The position numbers were made by a program, and so were the translations under genes. Under the pieces are notes generated by a model, which was given only the letters and a program-made list of their open reading frames with translations, ran no database searches and was not told where the DNA came from. This document shows positions 1 to 8,263 of a stretch of 64,000 bases of DNA, piece after piece (the stretch's first letter is position 1; every line of letters begins with the position of its first letter). This DNA comes from an uncultured Stenotrophomonas sp. (lineage in GTDB: Bacteria; Pseudomonadota; Gammaproteobacteria; Xanthomonadales; Xanthomonadaceae), in the NCBI RefSeq assembly GCF_945952405.1, contig NZ_CAMFIA010000011.1:62001-126000 (forward strand). The letters are read 5' to 3'.

Positions 1-879
1 GCCCGCGCCCAGCACCGGCAACAGCAGCGCAGCGCGCGCGAACAGCACGAACGCCAGCAGCAGCGGCAGGCACGTGGCAACCGCGATGCGAAGCAGGCCA
101 ACCAGGCACCGATCCTGCTCGGCCGGCAGAAGCAGCGCGCCGAAGCCAGCCACGGCCGCGCACTGCAGGTGCAGGCCGAGCGCCTGCAGGCCAGTGCCGA
201 GCAGCTGCGCGCCGCAGCCTCGGCGGTGCACGTGGCGCCGGAGCTGGCGCTGTTCGCCGGTGATGCCGAGCGCGGCAGCGCACGCTTGCTGCAGGCAGAG
301 GATCTGGTGCTGCCGCAGGGCTGCACAGCCCCGCTGCAGATGGAGATCCGCCGCGGCCAACGCATCGCGGTGGTCGGCGACAATGGCAGTGGCAAATCGA
401 CCCTGCTGCGCGTATTGGCCGGTCAGCTGGCCGCGCGCTGCGGCACGGTGCAGCGCCACGCGCCCGTGGCCCTGCTCGACCAGCAGCTGCTGGGGTTGGC
501 CGGAGAGCGCAGCATCCTCGACACCGTGCAGGCGGCCAACGCGGCCGCCGATCCCGGCGAACTGCGCACGCGGCTGGCCCTGCTCGGGCTGGATGCCCAG
601 CGCATCCAGCGGCCGGCCGCCAGCCTCAGTGATGGCGAACGGGTGAAAGGAGCGCTGGCCAGCGTGCTGTATGCCGAGCCGGCGCCCCAGCTGCTGTTGC
701 TGGACGAGCCCGGCAACGCGCTGGACCTGGGTGCATTACAGGCGCTGGAGCAGCTGCTGGCGGCGTGGCCGGGAGCCCTGCTGATGGTCAGCCATGACCG
801 GCACCTGCTGCAGGCGCTGCGGCCGACGCTGGTGCTGCAGGTCAGCGCCGAAGGTTGGCAGTGGCGGGATGAACTGTAG
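1..879 (+). CDS. ABC-F family ATPase, C-terminal part (5' end outside window)
   Basis: The open frame runs in from the left edge, so only the last 292 residues are present. They begin in a Gln/Arg-rich helical linker and continue into a complete second nucleotide-binding domain: Walker A GDNGSGKST, signature LSDGERVKGALA, Walker B LLLLDEP and the H-loop MVSHDRHLL. Duplicated ATPases with a charged linker and no membrane segments are the ABC-F family, which act on ribosomes (translation factors such as EttA, Uup and YheS, or antibiotic-resistance members). The signature is LSDGE rather than the usual LSGGE. Which subfamily it belongs to cannot be decided without the N-terminal half. Confidence 0.85.
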   Translation, partial: ARAQHRQQQRSAREQHERQQQRQARGNRDAKQANQAPILLGRQKQRAEASHGRALQVQAERLQASAEQLRAAASAVHVAPELALFAGDAERGSARLLQAEDLVLPQGCTAPLQMEIRRGQRIAVVGDNGSGKSTLLRVLAGQLAARCGTVQRHAPVALLDQQLLGLAGERSILDTVQAANAAADPGELRTRLALLGLDAQRIQRPAASLSDGERVKGALASVLYAEPAPQLLLLDEPGNALDLGALQALEQLLAAWPGALLMVSHDRHLLQALRPTLVLQVSAEGWQWRDEL

Positions 880-1092
880 AGCCGGGCGATGCTCGGCTTC
901 GGTGGGGCTGCATCCACGCGTGGCGTGGATCTACCTGCAATTCGCGCGAGGCGTGGATCTACCTGCATCTGCGCGTGGCGTGGGTCTTCGGCGGGGCGGT
1001 TCTGCGGGGCGGGTTCGCAGTAGATCCACGCCATGCATGGATGCGATGACGGCACAGCCGGGCGTGAGCCCGGCTCCACCGGTGAACGCCGC
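880..1092. repeat. Cluster of imperfect GATCCACGC/GCGTGGATC palindromic repeats
   Basis: The gap between the ABC-F gene and the converging COG0523 GTPase holds four copies of a short palindromic unit built on CATCCACGC...GCGTGGATC, near 910-930, 946-963, 975-990 and 1020-1044. The same unit recurs at about 45436-45462 and 55089-55112, so it is a dispersed intergenic repeat family of this genome distinct from the GCCGGCCGCTGGCCGGC type. Confidence 0.7.
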
Positions 1093-2418
1093 TCAGCGCT
1101 TCCACACCGGGAAGGCCTGCGGCAGCTGCTGCCACAGCAGCGGTCCTGCGCGCAGCTCATGATCGTTGAGCAGGCACGCGTCCAGCTCCGCACGCACCGC
1201 GCGCTCATCCATGTGCACACCGATCACCACCAGCTCCTGGCGACGATCGCCCCATAGCGGATGCCACAGACGCTGCATCGCCGCGTGTGCGGCCGAGTCC
1301 GGGAACTCCTCCAGGCCCGGCAAGGGCGCGCTCCAGCAGTCGGCCTGCTGCCGCGCCCAGCCCAGGTCGCTGTAGGGCAGTGGCGTGGGCGGCAGCAGCG
1401 GCGTGGTGTCCTCCAGGCCGGCGCGCACGCGCTCGCGCGCGGCGTACCAGAACCCCGCCGCCTGCGTACGGGTAGCCGCGCCCACGCTGTTCAGCTCGCC
1501 AACCCAGTCCATGCGGTTGGCCAGCCAGAACCAGCCCTTGCTGCGGATCACGCCAGGCATGCCCGACTGCAGCGCGCGTGCGAAGCGCGCGGGGTGGAAC
1601 GGACGCCGTGAACGGTAGACGAAGCTGCCGATGCCATATTCCTCGGTTTCCGGCGTGTGTTCGCCACGCAGCTCCTTCACCCAACCGGGCGCACGCTGCG
1701 CACGCTCGAAGTCGAAACGACCGGTATCCAGCAGCTCGGCCAGCGGCACATCACCGAAGCTGGACAGCAACAGCTTCGCGTCGCGGTTGAGCCCGCGCAG
1801 CACCGCCAGCGTGTCCTGCAGCACTTCGTCATCCACCTGGTCAACCTTGCTGACCACGATCACGTCGGCAAACTCCACCTGCTCGCACAGCAGGTCCACC
1901 ACACCACGATCATCCTCCGGGCCGGCCTGCTGGCCACGCTCGGCCAGGCGCAGGGTCGAGCCGAAATCTGCAAGGAAGGCGCTGCCATCGACCACCGTCA
2001 CCATCGTGTCCAGGCGCGCGATATCGCTCAGGCTGAAGCCCTGCTCATCGCGCACCGCGAAGGTGGCTGCCACCGGCATGGGTTCGCCGATTCCGGTCGA
2101 TTCGATCAGCAGGTAGTCATAGCGGCCGGCGTCGGCCAGGCGCCGCACTTCCTGCAGCAGGTCGTCGCGCAACGTGCAGCAGATGCAGCCGTTGCTGAAC
2201 TCCACCAGCGTCTCTTCGGTACGACGCAGTTCGGCCCCACCCTCGCGCAGCAGCTGCGCATCGATGTTGACCTCGCTCATGTCGTTGACGATGACCGCCA
2301 CGCGCAGGCCTTTGCGGTTGCGCAGGATCTGGTTGAGCAGGGTGGTCTTGCCGGCGCCAAGGAAGCCGGACAGCACGGTGACCGGAAGGCGACGGTCGGC
2401 GCGGGAAACAGTGTTCAT
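1093..2418 (-). CDS. COG0523 / CobW-family GTPase, probable zinc metallochaperone (ZigA-like)
   Basis: 441-residue G3E P-loop GTPase. Walker A (GFLGAGKTT, residues 18-26) opens the protein, the metal-binding C-x-C-C motif [10 protein letters not shown] lies at residues 77-86, an SKVD guanine-specificity motif follows, and a CobW C-terminal domain completes it. COG0523 members deliver metals to apo-enzymes, and those repressed by Zur serve zinc economy. A good Zur-box match lies 26 bases upstream of the start, between this gene and the divergent MerC-type gene. Start chosen at 2418 because the GTPase fold begins immediately. Assignment to the zinc branch rests on the operator, not on the protein alone. 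Confidence 0.88.
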   Translation of the reverse strand: MNTVSRADRRLPVTVLSGFLGAGKTTLLNQILRNRKGLRVAVIVNDMSEVNIDAQLLREGGAELRRTEETLVEFSNGCICCTLRDDLLQEVRRLADAGRYDYLLIESTGIGEPMPVAATFAVRDEQGFSLSDIARLDTMVTVVDGSAFLADFGSTLRLAERGQQAGPEDDRGVVDLLCEQVEFADVIVVSKVDQVDDEVLQDTLAVLRGLNRDAKLLLSSFGDVPLAELLDTGRFDFERAQRAPGWVKELRGEHTPETEEYGIGSFVYRSRRPFHPARFARALQSGMPGVIRSKGWFWLANRMDWVGELNSVGAATRTQAAGFWYAARERVRAGLEDTTPLLPPTPLPYSDLGWARQQADCWSAPLPGLEEFPDSAAHAAMQRLWHPLWGDRRQELVVIGVHMDERAVRAELDACLLNDHELRAGPLLWQQLPQAFPVWKR

Positions 2419-2443
2419 GTCGGAGCGGGTTGGCTGCGGAACG

Positions 2444-2466
2444 GAAATGTTACTTTATAACATATG
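2444..2466. promoter_or_regulatory. Probable Zur box between the COG0523 GTPase and MerC-type genes
   Basis: The 23-bp site begins GAAATGTTA and ends in TATAACAT plus three bases. It matches the published gammaproteobacterial Zur consensus (GAAATGTTATA-N-TATAACATTTC) at 17 of 22 defined positions by eye. A perfect 14-bp palindrome ATAACATATGTTAT (2457-2470) overlaps its right half and may form a second site. The position between two divergent genes would let zinc-loaded Zur repress both. Confidence 0.8.
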
Positions 2467-2486
2467 TTATGCAAGGAACCTCCCCG

Positions 2487-2861
2487 ATGAAGTCACCGTC
2501 TGCCGCCCTGCTCGATGCCGGCGCGGTCGCGCTGTCCAGCCTGTGCCTGCTGCATTGCCTGGCGCTGCCCCTGCTCGCGGCGGCGCTGCCGCTGTTCGGC
2601 GCCTGGGCCGAAGCGGAATGGGTGCACCTGCTGTTCGTGTCCATTGCCCTGCCGCTGACCGGCTATGCGCTGTGGCGGGCCGAACGCCGCCAGCCGCTGC
2701 CGATGCTGGCCTGGGCCAGTGCCGGTGCCGGCCTTGCACTGCTGCTGGCCGGTGCGCTGGCGCTGCCCTCGCATGCCTGGGAAACCCGCATGACCGTTGC
2801 CGGCAGCCTGCTGCTGGCGGCAACCCATCTCTGGAACGCGCGACACCGGCACGCGGGGTAG
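2487..2861 (+). CDS. MerC-domain inner-membrane protein
   Basis: 124-residue membrane protein with about four hydrophobic segments and an early LHCLALPLL segment typical of MerC-domain proteins (residues about 18-28; the Cys-Leu-Leu-His-Cys pair is a likely metal site). Start set at ATG 2487 because AAGGAA sits nine bases upstream; the longer frame to 2430 would run through the operator. MerC proteins were described as mercury transporters, but chromosomal copies under Zur control are more plausibly linked to zinc uptake. No mer genes are nearby, so mercury resistance is unlikely. Confidence 0.75.
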   Translation: MKSPSAALLDAGAVALSSLCLLHCLALPLLAAALPLFGAWAEAEWVHLLFVSIALPLTGYALWRAERRQPLPMLAWASAGAGLALLLAGALALPSHAWETRMTVAGSLLLAATHLWNARHRHAG

Positions 2862-2971
2862 TGCCGGCCGCTGGCCGGCAAATGCGCGGAAACACGCCTG
2901 TAGTGCCGGCCGCTGGCCGGCAATCTCACAAACGCCCCATGCAACCCGCAGATGCCGGCCGCTGGCCGGCA
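2858..2971. repeat. Three direct copies of REP-type palindrome
   Basis: Three copies of the GCCGGCCGCTGGCCGGC unit (2858-2880, 2901-2922, 2951-2971) in the same orientation follow the MerC gene. Each can fold into a GC-rich hairpin. They lie between the ends of two convergent genes. Confidence 0.85.
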
Positions 2972-2979
2972 GGACCCCG

Positions 2980-3264
2980 CTATTTGCCGTAGCGGCGCAG
3001 CAGCTCCACCAGCACCTCGGCTTCGGCCGCCCGCTGCTGCGGGTCCTCGGCGCCGACCACGTGCTCCTGCAGATGCTCGTGCAGAAGTTCCATCAGCAGG
3101 CTGTGGGCCGCACCACGCACGGCGGCGACCTGCACCAGTACCCCGGCGCAGTCACCGGCCTCGCCCTCGGGCGTGTCCAGCGCCTGCTCCAATGCCGCCA
3201 CCTGGCCGCCGATACGGCGCACCCGGGTCAGCAGCTGCTTTCGATTTCTGTGTACATGGGCCAT
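2980..3264 (-). CDS. RcnR/DmeR-type Ni/Co-responsive repressor (CsoR-RcnR family)
   Basis: 94-residue all-helical repressor. By hand alignment to RcnR the metal ligands are conserved: His3, Cys39 (four residues later than in RcnR because of a short insertion), His64 in HEHL and His68 in EHVV. This His-Cys-His-His set is the RcnR nickel/cobalt pattern and argues against the copper (CsoR) and formaldehyde (FrmR) branches. Start set at codon MAHVHR (3264), since His3 must be near the N-terminus; the longer frame would read through the operator. It is divergent from a DmeF-like exporter, the classic dmeR-dmeF arrangement. Confidence 0.85.
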   Translation of the reverse strand: MAHVHRNRKQLLTRVRRIGGQVAALEQALDTPEGEAGDCAGVLVQVAAVRGAAHSLLMELLHEHLQEHVVGAEDPQQRAAEAEVLVELLRRYGK

Positions 3265-3275
3265 GGCCGGATCAT

Positions 3276-3292
3276 ATACCCTATGGGGGTAT
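3276..3292. promoter_or_regulatory. Putative DmeR/RcnR operator
   Basis: Inverted repeat ATACCC-N5-GGGTAT, 12 bases upstream of the repressor start and 22 bases upstream of the exporter start. RcnR/FrmR-family operators are G/C-tract inverted repeats flanked by A/T, which fits. Confidence 0.7.
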
Positions 3293-3314
3293 CTACTCCA
3301 CCCCATGACTGCCC

Positions 3315-4289
3315 ATGCACCTGGACGCCCTTGCTGCCGCCCGCCGCCACGAACACCGCTTCGACGACGGCAATCCGCTGGCCGAACGCAACACCCGCCG
3401 CGCCATGTGGCTCACCGTCAGCATGATGCTGGTGGAGATCATCGGCGGCTGGTGGTTCAACTCGATGGCCGTCCTCGCCGACGGTTGGCACATGAGCTCG
3501 CACGCGCTGGCACTGGGCCTTTCGGTGTTCGCCTACCGCTGTGCGCGGCGCTACGCGCAGGATCCGCGCTTCGCCTTCGGTACCTGGAAGATCGAGATCC
3601 TCGCTGGCTACACCAGCGCCATCGCCCTGCTGGGGGTCGCCGCCCTGATGGCCGTGCAATCGCTGCAGCGGCTGTGGCTGCCCGCTCCCATCCACTACAC
3701 CGAAGCCATTGCGATCGCAGTGGTCGGCCTGGGCGTGAACCTGCTGTGCGCCTGGTGGCTGCACGACAGTCCCGGCCACGCGCATCATGCCCATGGACAC
3801 GACCATGCCCAGCACGGCCACGGTCACGGTCACGATCACCACCACGGCCATGCGCACACACATGACCTCAATCTGCGTTCGGCCTATGTGCACGTACTCG
3901 CCGACGCTGCCACCTCGGTGCTGGCCATCGTCGCCCTGCTCGGCGGCAAACTGCTGGGCCTGACCTGGCTGGACCCGGTGATGGGCCTGGTCGGTGCCGT
4001 GCTGGTGACGGTGTGGGCGGTCGGCCTGCTGCGCGACAGTGGCCGCATCCTGCTCGACGCACAGATGGATGCCCCGGTGGTGGCCGAAGTGCGCGAGGTG
4101 ATCGAACAGGGCCGGTGGCCGGCACGCCTGGCCGACCTGCACGTCTGGCAGGTCGGCCGCGGCAAGTATGCGGTCAGCGCCAGCGTGGTCACCAGCGACG
4201 CCACGCTGGATGCCGATAGCGTGCGGCAGGCGCTGGCGATCCACGAAGAACTGGTGCACGTGACCGTGGAGATCCACCGCAGCCAATAA
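3315..4289 (+). CDS. dmeF: CDF-family Ni/Co(/Zn) exporter, DmeF-like
   Basis: 324-residue cation diffusion facilitator expected to export divalent metal from cytoplasm to periplasm using the proton gradient. It has six hydrophobic segments, the CDF metal-site helix around LADGWHMSSHALAL (residues about 55-70), and a very His-rich loop between helices 4 and 5 (residues about 155-182, mostly His, Gly, Asp and Ala). A cytoplasmic C-terminal domain ends in HVTVEIHRSQ. The DADGWH/SH helix and the neighbouring RcnR-type repressor favour nickel/cobalt (DmeF) over zinc (CzcD). The starting ATG lies 22 bases from the operator. Confidence 0.88.
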   Translation: MHLDALAAARRHEHRFDDGNPLAERNTRRAMWLTVSMMLVEIIGGWWFNSMAVLADGWHMSSHALALGLSVFAYRCARRYAQDPRFAFGTWKIEILAGYTSAIALLGVAALMAVQSLQRLWLPAPIHYTEAIAIAVVGLGVNLLCAWWLHDSPGHAHHAHGHDHAQHGHGHGHDHHHGHAHTHDLNLRSAYVHVLADAATSVLAIVALLGGKLLGLTWLDPVMGLVGAVLVTVWAVGLLRDSGRILLDAQMDAPVVAEVREVIEQGRWPARLADLHVWQVGRGKYAVSASVVTSDATLDADSVRQALAIHEELVHVTVEIHRSQ

Positions 4290-4301
4290 CCCGCATCGGC
4301 T

Positions 4302-4400
4302 CGTGGCAGCCGCTGGCCGGCAACCACATGGGAACGCAACGGTAGTGCCGGCCGCTGGCCGGCCTTCTCTGCCATTGCCGGCCAGCGGCCGGCACTACCG
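4302..4400. repeat. REP palindromes, two forward and one inverted
   Basis: GCCGGCCGCTGGCCGGC-type units at 4302-4322 (degenerate), 4341-4363 and, inverted, 4375-4400. The forward/inverted pair can form a long bidirectional hairpin between the convergent exporter and the small membrane-protein gene. Confidence 0.85.
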
Positions 4401-4685
4401 CTAGAGCTTCAACATCATCCGCAGCAGGTACATCAGCAGCGGCAGTGCACTCAGCACGGCGCCGCCGATGCCGATCCACGGCCAGCGCTCACCGCGCACG
4501 CGCGAGGCCACCGCCAGGCCGCCGCCCACCAGCGCCGCGCCCAGCACGCCTACCCCCAGGCCCGCGGCCATGCCATTGCCACCAGCCGCCACCGCCGCCT
4601 GCGCGGCCAGGCTACCCGCGCCCCAGCCCACGCCCATTCCCAGCCAACTGGCCACGCCGCACCACGGAGCCTTGCCCTGCGCCAT
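4401..4685 (-). CDS. Small hypothetical membrane protein
   Basis: 94 residues with three hydrophobic stretches rich in Gly and Ala (residues about 15-35, 40-60 and 70-92). No recognised family. The stop codon abuts the REP unit. Start is ATG 4685; no signal peptide cleavage motif is evident, so an integral inner-membrane protein is inferred. Confidence 0.55.
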   Translation of the reverse strand: MAQGKAPWCGVASWLGMGVGWGAGSLAAQAAVAAGGNGMAAGLGVGVLGAALVGGGLAVASRVRGERWPWIGIGGAVLSALPLLMYLLRMMLKL

Positions 4686-4775
4686 CCGAAAACCCCTTTG
4701 CTCTTGCCGAATTTCTGTACGGGCCGCGCCCGCGTGCTGCCTACACTAGCCGCACCTGCCCCGTCGGGACATCCC

Positions 4776-5192
4776 ATGCGCACGCTCCGCCTGCTGCTGC
4801 CCGGTGCCCTTCTGCTGCTTACCGCCTGTAGCGGTGATGCCGGCCTTCCGTTCTCTGCCGATCCATTGCAGGGCTGCTTCGCCACCAGCGCACGCAAGCC
4901 GGCCGATTTCCGCGTCGAAAAAGAGGGCGGCCAGTACTATGTCTCGTTCAGCCGTGGCGACCAGTGGCAGCGCGAACCGAATGCCCTGCACAAGGCCACC
5001 CGCAGCGAAATCAGCCGCTACTTCCGCGACGACGCCGAACAGATCGACAGTGCGCTGATCCGCATGGCCGGCGGCTTCGGCATTTTCCACTTCAACAAGG
5101 GCGCGACCTTGAAGGGCAAGGCCAGTGACAGCGACTACATGGCGCTGATGCTGATCGGCGCCGGACCGGTGTATGCGGTGAAGTGCAGCTGA
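4776..5192 (+). CDS. Hypothetical lipoprotein
   Basis: 138 residues beginning with a lipoprotein signal peptide (hydrophobic LLLPGALLLL then the lipobox LTAC, Cys about residue 18). The mature part is soluble with a second and third Cys (GCFATSA and the C-terminal VKCS) that could form a disulfide in the periplasm. No family recognised. Start taken at ATG 4776, which gives a proper signal peptide; a longer TTG frame would add unrelated residues. Confidence 0.65.
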   Translation: MRTLRLLLPGALLLLTACSGDAGLPFSADPLQGCFATSARKPADFRVEKEGGQYYVSFSRGDQWQREPNALHKATRSEISRYFRDDAEQIDSALIRMAGGFGIFHFNKGATLKGKASDSDYMALMLIGAGPVYAVKCS

Positions 5193-5267
5193 GCGCCCCG
5201 CGGCGCCGGCTCGGCGCTGCAGCAGCTGCGGTACCATGCCCTCCCCCGAACCGCCCCGGTACCCGCC

Positions 5268-6110
5268 GTGCCCCACTACACCGGCCCCCTGCTGACCCGC
5301 GACAGCGCCGATACCCTGCGCCGTGCCCATGACAAGGGCGCCACCGACTGGCAGGGCTCGCTCGACCTGGGCCGCAGCCAGCAGCCGGTGGCGCTGGACG
5401 CCACTGGCTTCCAGTACCGCGGCCAGGCCTACCCGTGGCCGGGCAAGCTGAAGGACCGCACGCTGTACTACTGGGACGGCGAGGAATTCGCACCGATCTC
5501 GCGCTACAGCGGCGCCCTGATCAAGCTGGTGCCCACCGAGTGGGGTGCGCCAACCTTCGAGATCGACGGCATCAAGATGCTGCCGACCTCCCGACTGTCG
5601 CCGTTCGAGGACGCGCGCCGCAAGGTCGAGCTGGTTGCGCCCGCCGGCAAGATCATCCTCGACACCTGTGGCGGCCTGGGTTACTTCGCGGCCTGCGCGC
5701 TCGAGGCCGGTGTCGGCCAGATCCGCTCGTTCGAGAAGAACGCCGATGTGATGTGGCTGCGCACGCTCAATCCGTGGTCGCCCGATCCGGACTCGGCCGC
5801 CGCCGGTGGCCGCCTGCAGTTCAGCCACGGCGACGTCTCGCAGCAGATCGAACAGGTGGCCAGCAACAGCGTCGATGCGATCCTGCATGACCCGCCGCGC
5901 TTCGGCATCGCCGGCGAACTGTATTCGCAGGTGTTCTACGACCACCTGTCGCGCGTCATCCGCAAGGGCGGCCGCCTGTTCCATTACACCGGTGCGCCGA
6001 ACAAGCTGACCAGCGGCCGCGACGTGCCGCGCGAAGTCGCCAAGCGCCTGGAGAAGGCCGGCTTCAAGGCCGAACTGGCGCTTGACGGCGTGCTGGCCGT
6101 CAAGCGCTGA
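5268..6110 (+). CDS. Class I SAM-dependent methyltransferase
   Basis: 280 residues starting at GTG 5268. The SAM-binding core has motif I ILDTCGGLGYFAACAL (residues about 127-142), the acidic end of strand 2 in RSFEKNADV, and motif IV ILHDPPRFG (about residue 205). The last of these resembles the DPP[RY] signature of RNA and nucleic-acid base methyltransferases. The 110-residue N-terminal region is unassigned. The substrate cannot be told from sequence; rRNA or tRNA is a guess from the DPP motif. Confidence 0.75.
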   Translation: MPHYTGPLLTRDSADTLRRAHDKGATDWQGSLDLGRSQQPVALDATGFQYRGQAYPWPGKLKDRTLYYWDGEEFAPISRYSGALIKLVPTEWGAPTFEIDGIKMLPTSRLSPFEDARRKVELVAPAGKIILDTCGGLGYFAACALEAGVGQIRSFEKNADVMWLRTLNPWSPDPDSAAAGGRLQFSHGDVSQQIEQVASNSVDAILHDPPRFGIAGELYSQVFYDHLSRVIRKGGRLFHYTGAPNKLTSGRDVPREVAKRLEKAGFKAELALDGVLAVKR

Positions 6111-6113
6111 ACG

Positions 6114-7082
6114 TCATTCCGATTTGACCTTCGCCAGCGTCAGCACCCAGGCCGGCACTTCCGGCTCACCGGCGTAGAAGTCCTTCGGCTTGTTCTCCGC
6201 CATCGCCCAGCGGTGCAGCCAGCTCGGGCCGTAGCGGCCGTTGTAGCCTTCCGCGCCGCGCGCATAGGCCGGGTCGCGCATCGCCTCTTGCAGCGAAATG
6301 AAGCGATAGCCGCGGCGCCGGGTCGCCGCCACCAGTTCGGCGAAGGTGGCCGCGTTGAGCTCGTTGGCGTGCATCAGCCACACCTGTGGCAGCGCGTAGC
6401 CGAGCAATCCCTGCGACTGCTTCTCGTAGTAGTCCAGCTTGTTCAGCATGTACGGCACATAGCCCTTGCGCAGCTGCGCCAGCGTGGCCTCACGCGCCGG
6501 AGAATCGGCCTGTTCGTTCATCACGTTGGCATAGGCGAACGCCCACACCCACTCGCCGTTGTCGACCGTTACCGGTGCCACCCGGTAGCCGTGCGCCTTG
6601 AAGAATGTCTCCATCTGCGCACGCTCTTCCGGCGTGCGGCCGGCGCGCAGGTAAGGATGGCGCATCCACTGCGGAGCCTGCCCCCGCTCGGCCAGCAGCG
6701 GCCGTAGCACCGTCTCGCCCTGCAGGAAATCCTGCTGGAAGGCGGCCATGCCCTTGGCATTCAGATCCATGTGCGAGTACGTATGGTTGCCCAGCTCAAG
6801 ACCGGCATCGAGCCAGTCGCGCAGCATCTGCACCCGCGCCGGTTGCACCTGCCCGTCCACTTCAAGCTTGTTGCCGTTGACGAAGCCGACCACTGGCACG
6901 CCCGCCTCGCGCAGCTGGGCCATCAGCGCCAGATGACGTGCCTGCAGGTCGGGCGGCACGATCTCATCCACTCTCGCCCATGGCAGGTCGTCGATGGTCA
7001 CCGCGATCCGGCGATCCACCTCGGCGGCCTGCACCGCCAACGAACACAACAACAACGGCAGGGCACGCAGCAACCAACGCAT
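6114..7082 (-). CDS. Periplasmic polysaccharide deacetylase (NodB fold, CE4)
   Basis: 322 residues with a cleavable signal peptide (LLLCSLAVQAAEV). NodB-fold motifs are clear: the catalytic-base/metal Asp pair in VTIDDLPW (residues 31-32), the metal-binding H-x3-H in NHTYSHMD, and the RHPYLRAG motif. Such enzymes remove acetyl groups from N-acetylhexosamine polymers, but the substrate is not determined. ATG 7082 is preferred to the earlier in-frame ATGs because it gives a good signal peptide and has AAGGAAAA upstream. Confidence 0.82.
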   Translation of the reverse strand: MRWLLRALPLLLCSLAVQAAEVDRRIAVTIDDLPWARVDEIVPPDLQARHLALMAQLREAGVPVVGFVNGNKLEVDGQVQPARVQMLRDWLDAGLELGNHTYSHMDLNAKGMAAFQQDFLQGETVLRPLLAERGQAPQWMRHPYLRAGRTPEERAQMETFFKAHGYRVAPVTVDNGEWVWAFAYANVMNEQADSPAREATLAQLRKGYVPYMLNKLDYYEKQSQGLLGYALPQVWLMHANELNAATFAELVAATRRRGYRFISLQEAMRDPAYARGAEGYNGRYGPSWLHRWAMAENKPKDFYAGEPEVPAWVLTLAKVKSE

Positions 7083-7193
7083 CAGCTTTTCCTTGCAGGG
7101 GCGATGCGTGGACTGTAGCGCGATTGCCGGCACCGCTGCCGCGAGGAGCTTCATTGGGTAAGTCGTGTGGCGGCACCGCTGCCGCCACACCCG

Positions 7194-7925
7194 CTACACG
7201 CCGGGCGGCGCTTCCCGACGCTCGCGCACGATCGCGCGCCACAGCATGAACCCGGCCACCATCGCCACCAGCAGCAGGACGGCCAGCACCGCTGCGAGAT
7301 CATCGGGATTGCGCAGCAGCGAAGCCTGTTCGCGGGTGAGGATGCTGAACACCACCTGCTGCGCCTGCGCCAAGGGCAGCCGCCCCTGCTCGCCCAGTTC
7401 CACCAGGCACGCCGTTGGAGACAGCTTGGCCACGCTGATCCAGGCCAGGTCATACAGATGCAATGCCCGGATCGCCAGCACCAGGATGGCGCCATGCACG
7501 GCCATCAAGCCCCAGTTGGCACGCCGCAGCGCAATGGACACGCGACCAAGCCGATAGACGCTGATCGACATCGCCCCCAACAGGGCCAGCACCACCCCTG
7601 CCATCGGAATCCACTGCAGCGGTTGCCACGCGGCGAGTGCGGTGGAACGTGCCATCAGCTGCTCGGCCACCTGCAAACGCGCGGCAGGATCGGGACCGCC
7701 GCAGGCTTCGTCCACCGGCTCCAGCAGCAGTCCAACGCGGTAGTGGAAGAAGCCGGCGGCCAGCGCCACCGCCAGCAGTGCGACCACCTGCAACACCAGC
7801 AGCATCGGACCAGGACCACAGATACGGCAGAAGCGGGAAGCAGCAGAGACCATCAGCTCATCCATGACGACGAAGAACCATCCTAACCAAGCCGGCGCAG
7901 CGTTGTCGGCAGGCGGATGCGACAT
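7194..7925 (-). CDS. Hypothetical membrane protein
   Basis: 243 residues with about four transmembrane helices (around residues 40-62, 105-125, 140-160 and 200-220). A C-x2-C pair (CRICG) lies near residue 33, and the protein ends in a charged cytoplasmic tail RAIVRERREAPPG. No family recognised. Start assigned at ATG 7925; an upstream in-frame start would overlap the palindromic repeat at 7954. Confidence 0.55.
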   Translation of the reverse strand: MSHPPADNAAPAWLGWFFVVMDELMVSAASRFCRICGPGPMLLVLQVVALLAVALAAGFFHYRVGLLLEPVDEACGGPDPAARLQVAEQLMARSTALAAWQPLQWIPMAGVVLALLGAMSISVYRLGRVSIALRRANWGLMAVHGAILVLAIRALHLYDLAWISVAKLSPTACLVELGEQGRLPLAQAQQVVFSILTREQASLLRNPDDLAAVLAVLLLVAMVAGFMLWRAIVRERREAPPGV

Positions 7926-7953
7926 CGGTCGAGCATCTTGCAGTCCGGGTTCA

Positions 7954-8059
7954 TGTAGAGCCGAGCCGATGCTCGGCTGCATGTTGCAGGGCTGCGGTCT
8001 TCTTCGCCCACGGAAATCACGCGGTGCGCGCGTCAGCCGAACATGGGCTCGGCTCTACA
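7954..8059. repeat. Long inverted-repeat element, TGTAGAGCCGAGC arms
   Basis: The 13-base arms TGTAGAGCCGAGC (7954-7966) and GCTCGGCTCTACA (8047-8059) enclose further GCTCGGCT-type palindromes. The same architecture recurs at 58628-58718, so this is a second dispersed repeat family. Confidence 0.75.
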
Positions 8060-8080
8060 GATGGGTAGGCGTCGATGCTG

Positions 8081-8254
8081 TCACGACCCACGCGGCAGCT
8101 TCGCCGCCCACATGTTGTCCACCAGGTTCGGGTAGCGCCGCCCGTTCTCCTCTGCCCGTTGCCGCGCTGCCGCCTTCTGGGTGGGCGACAACGGGTGCGA
8201 CGTCTGGCCCTTGGGGTGGGGCTTCTTCCACGGCGGTGTCTTCGGCTCGCGCAT
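8081..8254 (-). CDS. Small conserved basic protein (57 aa)
   Basis: Too short for standard ORF cut-offs. The frame encodes MREPKTPPWKKPHPKG..., a Lys/Arg-rich centre (TQKAAARQRAEENGRRYP) and ends NLVDNMWAAKLPRGS. The P-P-W-K-K-P start and the R-x-Y-P-N-L-V-D-N centre resemble a small protein I recall as widely conserved in pseudomonads and xanthomonads, of unknown function. Codon usage matches the genome. It lies nine bases downstream of the hydrolase, on the same strand, and is probably co-transcribed. Confidence 0.7.
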   Translation of the reverse strand: MREPKTPPWKKPHPKGQTSHPLSPTQKAAARQRAEENGRRYPNLVDNMWAAKLPRGS

Positions 8255-8263
8255 CGTGGCAGC

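Noticed and set aside
2858..2971. CRISPR-like array of spaced repeats
   Set aside because: The units are palindromic REP elements of varied spacing with no unique spacers and no cas genes nearby.
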